From an uncultured Pseudomonadota bacterium (GTDB lineage Bacteria; Myxococcota_A; Polyangia; Nannocystales; Nannocystaceae): DNA of 42,382 bases. The stretch is taken from the NCBI GenBank assembly GCA_913061055.1, contig CAJXVA010000019.1, positions 1 to 42,382 of the forward strand. The letters are read 5' to 3'. Position 1 is the stretch's first letter; each line of letters begins with the position of its first letter. The translations under genes and the position numbers were made by a program. Shown in pieces: positions 1 through 8,828 of the stretch. Below the pieces are notes generated by a model. That model made no database searches. It was not told the origin of the DNA and saw only the letters and a list, made by a program, of their open reading frames with translations.

Positions 1-1
1 G

Positions 2-780
2 CCCCGGGCCAAGCGTCGAGCCGCCGAGCTCGGCGTCGACCCGGCCACGATCGCCGGCACCGGACCCGGCGGTTCGGTCACGGGTGAGGACATCGAGCGC
101 GCCGCCGCCTCGAAGCCGACCGGTTCGGGCATGCGAGAGGCGATCGCCGCCGCGATGGAGCGAGCCCATCGCGAGATCCCGCAGTACGCACTGCAGCACT
201 CCATCGACCTCGAGCCGGCGTTGCAATGGCTCGAAGCTCACAATGCAAGCCGTTCGATCCTCGAGCGTATGCTTCCTGTGACCTTGCACGTCCGGGCGGT
301 GGCCCGAGCGTTGGCCAAGTATCCCGACCTTGGCGGCCAATACCTCGACGGCCGCTTCGAGCCCGCAAAGGGCATCCACATCGGCCTGGCGGTGTCGCTG
401 CGCGGGGGAGGTCTGCTCAACCCGACGATCCGAGACGCAGACCAGGGCTCGCTGCCCGAGCTGTGGTCCAGGATCCGCGGCCTCACCGAGCGCACGCGAA
501 AGGGCGGCCTTCGCTCGTCGGAGATGAGCGACGGCGCGCTGACGATCACCAGCCTGGGCGACCGCGGCGTCGACGTTGTGCACGGAATCATCTTTCCCCC
601 ACAGGTAGCGCTGGTCGGGTTTGGCACCGTCGCCCAGCGGCCCTGGGTTGTGAACGACCAGGTGGCGGTTCGCCGCGTAGTCGAGGCTAGCTTGGCCGCC
701 GACCATCGCGTCACCAACGGCCATCTCGGTGCCCGCTTCCTGCACCGGGTCGGGCGCTGCCTGCAAGACCCACAAACACT

Positions 781-784
<4 letters not shown>
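2..784 (+). CDS. 2-oxo-acid dehydrogenase E2 acyltransferase, 3' part (partial)
   Basis: The reading frame is open from the first bases, so the gene is cut at its 5' end; lipoyl domain(s) would lie outside the window. The first visible residues (about 2-100) form a peripheral subunit-binding domain ([11 protein letters not shown]...[13 protein letters not shown]), which docks E1 or E3. After a linker comes the CAT-like catalytic domain, with the TITSLG motif that supplies the transition-state Ser and the active-site motif DHRVTNG (His codon 704-706, Asn 716-718). E2 enzymes move an acyl group from lipoyl-lysine to CoA. The stop overlaps the next reading frame (GTGA, 781-784), so the ACP is translationally coupled to it. 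Which 2-oxo acid is used cannot be told from this part. The family call is firm; the acceptor (CoA or the neighbouring ACP) is open. Confidence 0.9.
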
Positions 785-2431
<1,647 letters not shown>

Positions 2432-2432
<1 letters not shown>

Positions 2433-2836
2433 TGCACGTCATGCAGGTCCATGTTGTCAGTCCGGGTTGGGTCGAGACCTTCTCAAGCGTCGTGCACGTC
2501 CGCATCGAGGCGACCGACGGTGCTCGGGGATTTCAGCCCCGCCACGAACCTGCACTCGTGCGATTCGTACCCGGCCCGATCGAGATCACGTTCAGTGATG
2601 GCGACGAGCGGTTCGTAGCGACCGAGGGCGGCCTGGCCTGCATGGACCGCGATGGGTTTCGGCTGGTCACCCCCTGGGCCACGGCTGCGTCCGACCTTGC
2701 GGCCCTGGCCGACGGCGTGCGGGCCCGCCGTGAGCTGCGACGAACCGCCGAAGAAGAGGCCCGAGCGCTGGCCATGCGGCACGAAAAGGCCGCCCAACGG
2801 GCACTGGTCGGTCTGCGACGAGGAGGTCAGCCATGA
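2432..2836 (+). CDS. atpC: N-type ATPase subunit epsilon
   Basis: A protein of 134 aa starting with the ATG that overlaps the atpD stop by one base (TGATG); a second ATG three codons on (2441) is also possible. The first 85 residues form the epsilon beta-sandwich (VHVVSPGWVETFSSVVHVRIEATDG...GFQPRHEPALVRF), which sits at the foot of the central stalk. The C-terminal part is a charged helical hairpin (LADGVRARRELRRTAEEEARALAMRHEKAAQRAL), which in the family can inhibit hydrolysis. Sequence is diverged from housekeeping epsilon, but position second in the operon and length fit N-ATPase AtpC. The stop overlaps the atpQ start. Confidence 0.9.
2821..2826 (+). promoter_or_regulatory. Shine-Dalgarno of atpQ inside atpC
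   Basis: A perfect AGGAGG lies within the last codons of atpC, six bases before the ATG of atpQ (2833). It fixes that start and shows that the small membrane subunit is actively re-initiated as well as coupled by the ATGA overlap. Confidence 0.7.
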
Positions 2837-3105
2837 ACCCCGACGAGCTCGCCGACCGAATCTCCCGACAAGACCAGCGGCACAAGAAAGCCAAGGCGGA
2901 GCACCGCAGCAGCCTGTGGGCGCAAGTGGCTCGGGTGGGCACGCTGGGCTGGATGATCGCGCTTCCGATCGCAGGCGGAGCACTGCTCGGCCATGCGATT
3001 GACCGCTGGCTCGGCACGGGCATCACATGGGCGCTCGCGCTGCTCACGGTCGGGATCGCGACCGGCGGGTATGCGCTTTGGTCCGAGGTTCGAAAGGTTC
3101 GATGA
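2833..3105 (+). CDS. atpQ: N-type ATPase membrane protein AtpQ (AtpI family)
   Basis: A protein of 90 aa. A charged, Lys/Arg-rich N-terminus (about residues 1-32) precedes two transmembrane segments (about 38-57, GTLGWMIALPIAGGALLGHAI, and 65-83, ITWALALLTVGIATGGYAL) joined by a short DRWLGTG loop. This is the layout of the AtpI/AtpQ family, thought to help assemble the c ring or bind Mg. Position between atpC and atpR identifies it as AtpQ of an N-ATPase. Start ATG 2833 has a strong Shine-Dalgarno and a 4-base overlap with atpC. The stop overlaps the atpR start (ATGA, 3102-3105). Confidence 0.88.
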   Translation: MNPDELADRISRQDQRHKKAKAEHRSSLWAQVARVGTLGWMIALPIAGGALLGHAIDRWLGTGITWALALLTVGIATGGYALWSEVRKVR

Positions 3106-3377
3106 CGATGGTTCTGCAGATCGGGTTGGGCCTGCTGGTGGGTCTACTGGCGGGGCTCATGCACCTCGCGTTGTCGTGGAGGGCCGCACGCCACACGGTC
3201 GAATCGCGCAAAGGCACGTTCGTGGTCGCCCTCATGCCCGTGCGCGTGCTCGCCGTCGCGCTTCCCATCGCCGCGCTCGCTTCGATCGGTACGGCCTCGG
3301 TGCTGGCGGGCCTGGTCGGATTCACGGTCAGTCATCGCACTGTGCGTGCCCGGTGGCCGAGGGAGCAAACCTCATGA
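3102..3377 (+). CDS. atpR: N-type ATPase membrane protein AtpR
   Basis: A 91-aa, very hydrophobic protein with about three transmembrane segments: residues 4-24, 40-60 and 62-78. Arg48 lies within the second hydrophobic segment (LMPVRVLAVALPI), in line with the proposal that AtpR places charged residues in the membrane next to the rotor-stator assembly. AtpR is found only in N-ATPase operons, always between atpQ and atpB. The ATG at 3102 overlaps the atpQ stop; a second in-frame ATG two codons later is possible. The stop overlaps atpB (ATGA, 3374-3377). The name rests on operon position plus topology, since the sequence is short and diverged. Confidence 0.85.
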   Translation: MTMVLQIGLGLLVGLLAGLMHLALSWRAARHTVESRKGTFVVALMPVRVLAVALPIAALASIGTASVLAGLVGFTVSHRTVRARWPREQTS

Positions 3378-4054
3378 GTCCGGTCTTCGTATTGGAGTTG
3401 TGGGGGCTGCGGATCCCCGACACCATTGTGGTCTCCGCCGCGCTCACCCTGGTGTTCGCCGTCGTCCTGGGGGTCACTTCCCGACTCCTGCGCGCGCACG
3501 GCATCAGTCGGTGGCAGACCGCGCTCGAGACCTACGTCGGGTGGATTCGCGGCACGATCGAGGGCGTGTTCGGCGATGACCCAGACCCCTACGTACCGCT
3601 CATCGGCACCCTCATCGCGTTCATCGCCGTCGCCAACCTGCTCAGTCTCGTGCCCGTCGTCCGGCCTCCCACGGCCGACCTCTCCACGACGGTTGCCTTG
3701 GCGCTGATCGTGTTCTTGGCGGTGCCCTACTTCGGCATACGAAAGCTCGGGTTCAAGGGCTACTTCCACAAGTACCTGGAGCCGCACCCGGTCCTGTTCC
3801 CGATGAACATCATCGGCGAGCTAACACGAACCCTCGCGCTCGCGATTCGCCTGTTCGGCAACATGATGAGCGGCCAGATGGTCGGTGCGATCCTCTTGCT
3901 CGTCGCAGGCGTACTCGTTCCGGTCCCTCTGCTCATGCTCGGTGTTCTGACTGGCCTCGTGCAGGCCTACATCTTTGGAGTGCTCGCTGCGGTCTACATC
4001 GCGGCCGCCGTCGAGGTCGGCGAGAAAAACCTCGAGGAGCCGCAAGATGGATAG
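3374..4054 (+). CDS. atpB: N-type ATPase subunit a
   Basis: A 226-aa integral membrane stator subunit that forms the ion half-channels facing the c ring. Helices are visible at about 12-35, 75-95, 108-126, 150-175, 177-195 and 197-217. The signature helix reads LALAIRLFGNMMSGQMVGAILLL; its Arg is the essential stator charge. PMNIIGELTRTLALAIRLF matches the family well. It lacks the long N-terminal part of Escherichia-type subunit a, as is usual for N-ATPases. A Shine-Dalgarno GAGGGAG (3359-3365) lies eight bases before the ATG, which also overlaps the atpR stop. The end overlaps atpE by eight bases. Confidence 0.95.
   Translation: MSPVFVLELWGLRIPDTIVVSAALTLVFAVVLGVTSRLLRAHGISRWQTALETYVGWIRGTIEGVFGDDPDPYVPLIGTLIAFIAVANLLSLVPVVRPPTADLSTTVALALIVFLAVPYFGIRKLGFKGYFHKYLEPHPVLFPMNIIGELTRTLALAIRLFGNMMSGQMVGAILLLVAGVLVPVPLLMLGVLTGLVQAYIFGVLAAVYIAAAVEVGEKNLEEPQDG
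4034..4039 (+). promoter_or_regulatory. Shine-Dalgarno of atpE inside atpB
   Basis: GAGGAG sits seven bases before the atpE ATG (4047), among the strongest ribosome sites in the operon. It fits the need for many c subunits per complex and fixes the atpE start. Confidence 0.65.
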
Positions 4055-4298
4055 CCAAACAATCCTCTCCGCAATCTCGATCCTCGTCGCGGGTCTGGCG
4101 GTCGCAGGGGGCAGCATCGCCCCGGCGCTGGCCCAGGGACGAGCGGTGACCGCCGCGCTCGATGCCATCGCCCGACAGCCCGAGTCGTCGTCGACGATCT
4201 CTCGCACTCTGTTCGTCGGCATGGCGATGGTCGAGTCCACCGCCATCTACTGTCTGGTCATCGCCCTGGTGCTGTTGTTCGCCAACCCGCTGCTCTAG
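4047..4298 (+). CDS. atpE: N-type ATPase subunit c, with sodium-ligand signature
   Basis: An 83-aa helical hairpin that forms the rotor ring. Helix 1 (about 5-38) ends in the polar loop ARQPE (42-46) that contacts gamma/epsilon; helix 2 (about 52-80) carries the ion-binding carboxylate Glu63. The ligand set known from the Na+ ring of Ilyobacter is present: Pro26 and Gln30 in helix 1, and Glu63, Ser64, Thr65 and Tyr68 in helix 2 (VESTAIY). This predicts Na+ binding, although H+ use is not ruled out. The gene overlaps atpB by eight bases, has a strong Shine-Dalgarno, and is followed by a 26-base gap, the widest in the ATPase run. Confidence 0.96.
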   Translation: MDSQTILSAISILVAGLAVAGGSIAPALAQGRAVTAALDAIARQPESSSTISRTLFVGMAMVESTAIYCLVIALVLLFANPLL

Positions 4299-4324
4299 GC
4301 AGCCCTCCGTAGAGCCCGCCCCCC

Positions 4325-5047
4325 ATGGAGATCGACTGGACAGTCGTGGCCTTCGAGGCCCTCAACTTCGCGGTCCTCGTGTTGATCCTGCGGCGATTCC
4401 TGTTTCGGCCGATCGCCACGGCAATCGAGGACCGGCGCAATCTGATCGAGGCACAACACACCGAGATGGAGGCCCGGGAGGCCGCAGCCACTGCGCAGCA
4501 AGAGGCGTACGAGTCCAAACGAGGGGCGTTGGAGGCGGAGATGAAGTCGAAGACCGAGGCTGCAATGGCCGACGCCGAACGACGAGCCGGAGAAATCATC
4601 GAGGCCAGCCGTGAGCGGTCCAAGGCATTGGTCGCCGCCACCACCGAAGAATGCGACCTCGCGCGAGCCAGGGCGTTGCAGGAGCTCCGCCTCGAGGTGT
4701 TCGCCCTCGCCGTAGACGCCGCCACCTGCGTCGTCCGCCACATGGGCACGCCCAGCGTCGCCCGATCCTATGCTCGCCGCGCGGGACGTACGCTGCAGGG
4801 ATTGCTCGACGAGGGTCACGCGACTTCCGAGGAACCGATTGCGATCCACGTTGGCTCGGACGCGGATCCCGACGAACTCACCGAGGAGCTCCGCGGCATT
4901 CTCGACCCGCGGTTTCGGTTCTCGGTGCAGGTCGATCCCGAGATCGTCGCAGGCGTACGGCTGCAGATCGCCGGGCACGAGGTGGAGGCCAGCGCATCGT
5001 CGAGCCTTCAGCAATGGTACGAGCGCCGAGTCGTTCGCGCGGGGTGA
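4325..5047 (+). CDS. atpF: N-type ATPase subunit b with delta-like C-terminal extension
   Basis: A 240-aa protein, well above the roughly 155-170 aa of an ordinary subunit b. Residues 1-25 form the membrane anchor (VVAFEALNFAVLVLILRRFLFRPI). Residues 30-150 form the long charged helix of the peripheral stalk (AREAAATAQQEAYESKRG and on). The last 70 residues resemble the C-terminal domain of the delta subunit: VDPEIVAGVRLQIAG followed by EVEASASSSLQQW parallels the delta pattern DPSLIGGxxxxxGxxxxDxSxxxxLxxL. No separate atpH (delta) gene is present, so this extension probably replaces delta in joining stalk to alpha subunits, as described for N-ATPases. ATG 4325 comes 26 bases after atpE, and atpA begins 3 bases after its stop. 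Confidence 0.9.
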   Translation: MEIDWTVVAFEALNFAVLVLILRRFLFRPIATAIEDRRNLIEAQHTEMEAREAAATAQQEAYESKRGALEAEMKSKTEAAMADAERRAGEIIEASRERSKALVAATTEECDLARARALQELRLEVFALAVDAATCVVRHMGTPSVARSYARRAGRTLQGLLDEGHATSEEPIAIHVGSDADPDELTEELRGILDPRFRFSVQVDPEIVAGVRLQIAGHEVEASASSSLQQWYERRVVRAG

Positions 5048-5050
5048 TGC

Positions 5051-6598
5051 ATGAGTGAACTCGACTCCCGCATGCGTGCAACCGCCGAAGATGTCCTCGA
5101 CGAACTTCGGGAACACCTCATCGAGCTCGAGCCGCTCGACGTGCACTCCCGGGTCGGACACGTTCTCGCGGTCGGCGACGGCGTCGCGAGGGTCGTCGGG
5201 CTGGACCGCCCTTTTGCGGGGGAGCTGCTCGACGTCGGCGGCGTGGATGGCATCGCCGAGGACCTCACCGAAGAGGAGGTCCGGGTCGTCTTGTTGGGCC
5301 GCCCCAGCCGGGTTCGAGCCGGAGACACCGTGCGCCGCTCGGGCCGGGTCCTCGACGTCCCGGTCGGTGCCGACCTGGTCGGCCGGGTCCTCGACCCCCT
5401 CGGACGAGCGATCGACGGAGCCGAGCAGCCTGCCCTGCGTCGGCGCGTACGTGTACACCCCAGACCCGCCCCTCTCCTCGATCGCGAGCCTGTGCATCGG
5501 CCCCTGCGCACCGGCGTATTCACCCTCGACACCATGATCCCGATCGGCCTGGGGCAACGACAGCTGGTCATCGGTGACCGCTCGACGGGCAAGACGGAGC
5601 TCGGCCTCGACATCCTGGCCTCGTGCGACTCCGAGATCATCGGGGTGTATGTCGCGATTGGCCGCCGCGGGAGCGAGACGGCGGCCAACCTCGAGTGGCT
5701 CCGCGCCCGGGGCTTCTTTCGACACGGTTTTGCCGTGGTCTCCGATGCCGACGACCCCCCCGGCATGGTTCACCTCACGCCCTACGCGGCGTGCTCCATG
5801 GCCGAGGAGCTCGCGCTCAGTGGACGTGACGTCGTCGTGGTCTACGACGACCTCACGATCCACGCCGACATCCACCGCTCACTCGCACTGCTGCTGGGCC
5901 GCCCCGTCGGCAGAGAAGCCCACCCGGTGGATGTGTTCTACGCCCACGCCCGCCTGCTCGAACGTGCCACCCAGTTCAGCCAGAGCCATGGGGGAGGTTC
6001 GCTGACCGCGTTCCCGTTGGTGGAGACCCAATCCGGAGACCTCACCGCCTACGTGCCCACCAACATCGTGTCGATCACCGATGGGCAGATCCGACTCGAC
6101 ACCGACTTGCTGGCATCTGGGCTCACACCCGCGGTCGACGTCGCGCTCTCCGTCTCCCGCGTCGGTGGCAAGGCCCAGCCATTGGTGGTCCGCAAGCTGG
6201 CCGGAAGCTTCAAGAACCGATACGCCCAGTTTCTGGAGCTGGAGTCATTCGCCCGGTTCGGCACCCGACTGGAGGCTTCGTCGCAGGCGGTCGTGGATTG
6301 GGGGCGACGCGTTCGGCAGCTGTTGGCGCAAGAACGCGGCGTCACACGCTCGTGGTCGCAGACCGTCGCGCGCTTGCTGATCGCCGACTCTACAGGACTG
6401 GTCGGCACCCCGCTCGACGACGTCGGGCCTCGAGTCGATGCCTGGTGCCGAGCGATCGTCGCCGAACCTCGATTTCGGGCCGCGAGCATCGACGACGGCG
6501 CGCTGAACGGAGAAGACCTCGAGGGTCTTCGCGAGGTCGTACGGCGCATCGTCGACCCACCATCCGCGGACCACGGCGAAGACGAGGCTGCACCGTGA
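5051..6598 (+). CDS. atpA: N-type ATPase subunit alpha
   Basis: A 515-aa regulatory, non-catalytic nucleotide-binding subunit of F1. The N-terminal 95 residues form the helix and beta-barrel region (VGHVLAVGDGVARVVGL). The P-loop is GDRSTGKT (about 175-182), where the family usually has GDRQTGKT. DVVVVYDDLTIHA is the Walker B region, and SFKNRYAQFLELESFARFG the alpha-specific C-terminal region. ATG 5051 is preceded by a GGGG stretch ending in the atpF stop; an ATG at 5047 is out of frame and stops at once. The end overlaps the atpG GTG start (GTGA, 6595-6598). Confidence 0.96.
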   Translation: MSELDSRMRATAEDVLDELREHLIELEPLDVHSRVGHVLAVGDGVARVVGLDRPFAGELLDVGGVDGIAEDLTEEEVRVVLLGRPSRVRAGDTVRRSGRVLDVPVGADLVGRVLDPLGRAIDGAEQPALRRRVRVHPRPAPLLDREPVHRPLRTGVFTLDTMIPIGLGQRQLVIGDRSTGKTELGLDILASCDSEIIGVYVAIGRRGSETAANLEWLRARGFFRHGFAVVSDADDPPGMVHLTPYAACSMAEELALSGRDVVVVYDDLTIHADIHRSLALLLGRPVGREAHPVDVFYAHARLLERATQFSQSHGGGSLTAFPLVETQSGDLTAYVPTNIVSITDGQIRLDTDLLASGLTPAVDVALSVSRVGGKAQPLVVRKLAGSFKNRYAQFLELESFARFGTRLEASSQAVVDWGRRVRQLLAQERGVTRSWSQTVARLLIADSTGLVGTPLDDVGPRVDAWCRAIVAEPRFRAASIDDGALNGEDLEGLREVVRRIVDPPSADHGEDEAAP

Positions 6599-7392
6599 CC
6601 TCGGCGCGGCGCATGGAGCTGCGGCTCAACGCATGGCGAAGCTTTCGAGGCATCGCGCGGGCCTCCAGGACACTTGCCGCGACTCAAGCCCTGCACTGGG
6701 CGGAGCACCAGCGCCGCGTCGAGGCCCACCAGGCTTGGTGTGTTCGCATCGCCGAACACGTTGGTGCTTCGGTGATCGACGGACCGCGGATTACCGTGGC
6801 GATCGGGACCGACCTCGGTCTGTGCGGGCCGCTCAACGCCCGGGTGGCGGACACCCTCAGATGCGAGGCGTTCCTGCCCGACGAGCTCCGGATCGTGGTC
6901 GGAGAGCGGTTGGCGACCGAGTTGCGTGACGATCCGAGCTTCGAGCAGGCCCTGGGTCTGTCGGTGCCATCCTCGTTCGAGGCCGTCGAGTCCACCGCAG
7001 CCGAGGTCGGCTTGCTGTCGGGCGTCGACCCCACGAAAACCCGGCTCCGCATCGTGGTGACCTCGTCGGTCGAGCCCGACGGGGCTCCGCGCACCTCGGT
7101 GTGGAACGCCGCCCCGCGGCCCGAACCCGCGCTGCCGTATCGCAACCTCGCTGCGCTCACGCCCCAGCAGGGACTCCGTGAAGAAGCCGCTGCGCTGCTG
7201 TGGCACGCACGGCTTTGCTGCGCTCTCACCCGCGCCGCGACCAGTGAAGCCGAGGCGCGATGGCGGGCCATGAGTCGCGCCCACGATGCGGCGGACCGCA
7301 AGATCGGCGAACAAGAGCGAGAGGTCCGCAAGCTCCGCCAGGAGTCGATCACCCAAGAGATGCTCGAAGTCCGCCAAGTCCGCGCACGGTGA
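6595..7392 (+). CDS. atpG: N-type ATPase subunit gamma (diverged)
   Basis: A 265-aa central-shaft subunit. The N-terminal helix reads RRMELRLNAWRSFRGIARASRTLAATQA, and the C-terminal helix ends RKLRQESITQEMLEV, matching the conserved gamma end (KARQAAITQELLEI). The central Rossmann-like part includes VAIGTDLGLCGPLNARV, equal to the family motif SDRGLCGGLN with changes. It is shorter and more diverged than housekeeping gamma (about 290 aa), as is typical for the last gene of N-ATPase operons. The GTG start overlaps the atpA stop. It closes the operon: the next gene lies 95 bases on, and no clear intrinsic terminator is visible in between. Confidence 0.9.
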   Translation: MTSARRMELRLNAWRSFRGIARASRTLAATQALHWAEHQRRVEAHQAWCVRIAEHVGASVIDGPRITVAIGTDLGLCGPLNARVADTLRCEAFLPDELRIVVGERLATELRDDPSFEQALGLSVPSSFEAVESTAAEVGLLSGVDPTKTRLRIVVTSSVEPDGAPRTSVWNAAPRPEPALPYRNLAALTPQQGLREEAAALLWHARLCCALTRAATSEAEARWRAMSRAHDAADRKIGEQEREVRKLRQESITQEMLEVRQVRAR

Positions 7393-7487
7393 CCGCCTGC
7401 TTCGACTGCCCCAGCGCGCGGGGGAGTGAAGGCGCGGCCCACCACTGCTGACGCATTTGCCTCCCCAGCGCCCGGGAGTCGCAAGGC

Positions 7488-8828
7488 TTGCGCGTTGCCA
7501 ACCCCCGCATCGTGCTCAAGTTTGATCCGGTTGCATCCTGCGACCTGCTGGGGGCCACCTTGATTCCTTGGATCTTCCTTGTCGTGACCTCCGTGGGCGC
7601 CGCCTTCACGGCGAACGCATTCTGGCCGATGGGCGATCACCGGCGTTTCTTCGTCCCGAGCTTCCTGTTCTCGTGGCTCACGATGGAGCTCGCCGCGCAC
7701 CACCTGGTATGGCAGGCCCTAGCGACCTGGCTCTTCTGGGAACTAGGCGCAATGGAGGCTTGGCCTGGCTGGGCGGGATTGGGCCTGAGCGTACTGTCGT
7801 GGGGCGGACTCGCCGGGCTGATCATCGAGGGCCGGCGAGCCCGCGGGGTCGTGCATCGTGCGCTCTCACGAGCGGCGATTCGCGAGCCAGCCCACCGTTT
7901 TCCGTGGCGAAGCCTTCTCATCCCCTTTCCCATCGCCGAAGCGCGGGCGCGTCGCAGCAAGGACATCGTCTATCGGCGAGTGGCAGGCCGCGAACTCGAG
8001 CTCGACGTCTACACGCCCGACGGTCGCCGTCACCTTCGGCCCGCAATCGTGCAGGTTCACGGAGGGGCTTGGGTCATGGGCGACAAGCGTGAACAAGGCA
8101 TCCCGCTGCTCGTGCACCTATGTCAGCAAGGTTGGGTTGGCTTCAACGTCAACTACCGCTTGAGCCCAGGCGCGACGTTTCCCGATCAGCTCGTCGACCT
8201 CAAGGCAGCGCTCGCGTGGATCCGTGAGCATGCCGAAGACTTTGGCGTAGACCCAAACTTCATCGCGGTGACAGGCGGCTCGGCCGGCGGCCACTTGGCT
8301 GCACTGCTCGCCTTGACCGCGAATCGGCCCGAGTACCAGCCAGACTTCGAGTCCGCGGACACCAGCGTCCAAGCCTGCGTTCCACTGTACGCCGTATTCG
8401 ACCTCACCAACCGGCTGGGCGCACGCAAGGCCAAGTATGTGGACGGCTTCATCGGCCCGGTGTTGATCAAAGCGTTCTTCGACGAGGAGCCCGAAAAGTT
8501 CCACGCGGGCTCGCCGACCGACCAAATCCACGCGAGCGCCCCGCCCTTTTTCGTCATCCACGGCGACCGCGACACCATGACCCCTCTGGAGGACGCGAGG
8601 CTGTTCGTGGAGCGCCTGCGCGACACGTCGAAGTCGCCGGTGCTCTTCGCCGAGATCGGCGGAGCCCAGCACGCCTTCGATGTGTTCTTGTCGCCGAGAT
8701 CTGCTCCCGTCATCGAGGGCGTCTGCGCGTTCCTGGTTGACCAGCACCAGGCATACCTGGCGCGAGCGACTGCTACACCGCTGCCCGCTGCGCCGTCGGT
8801 TGAGGCATCGGCTCGCCGTCCCAGCTGA
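7488..8828 (+). CDS. membrane-anchored alpha/beta hydrolase (esterase/lipase family)
   Basis: A 446-aa protein. The N-terminal 120 residues hold three hydrophobic segments (about 22-42, 54-88, 95-113), then a cytoplasmic or periplasmic hydrolase domain of the hormone-sensitive-lipase-like type. Oxyanion motif HGGA is at 191-194, nucleophile elbow GGSAGG with Ser265, Asp362 (HGDRDTMTP) and His395 (GAQHAFDVF), so the triad is complete. The substrate is unknown; esters of short or medium acids are usual. The chosen TTG start (7488) has GGGAG nine bases upstream and precedes the first membrane segment; no ATG is available before it. The 3' end overlaps the convergent ATP-grasp gene by 56 bases. 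Confidence 0.85.
   Translation: MRVANPRIVLKFDPVASCDLLGATLIPWIFLVVTSVGAAFTANAFWPMGDHRRFFVPSFLFSWLTMELAAHHLVWQALATWLFWELGAMEAWPGWAGLGLSVLSWGGLAGLIIEGRRARGVVHRALSRAAIREPAHRFPWRSLLIPFPIAEARARRSKDIVYRRVAGRELELDVYTPDGRRHLRPAIVQVHGGAWVMGDKREQGIPLLVHLCQQGWVGFNVNYRLSPGATFPDQLVDLKAALAWIREHAEDFGVDPNFIAVTGGSAGGHLAALLALTANRPEYQPDFESADTSVQACVPLYAVFDLTNRLGARKAKYVDGFIGPVLIKAFFDEEPEKFHAGSPTDQIHASAPPFFVIHGDRDTMTPLEDARLFVERLRDTSKSPVLFAEIGGAQHAFDVFLSPRSAPVIEGVCAFLVDQHQAYLARATATPLPAAPSVEASARRPS

Noticed and set aside
704..718. Asn instead of Asp in the E2 active-site motif (DHRVTNG), as a sign of an inactive enzyme
   Set aside because: Functional pyruvate dehydrogenase E2 of Azotobacter also has Asn at this place, and the His and Ser are intact here.
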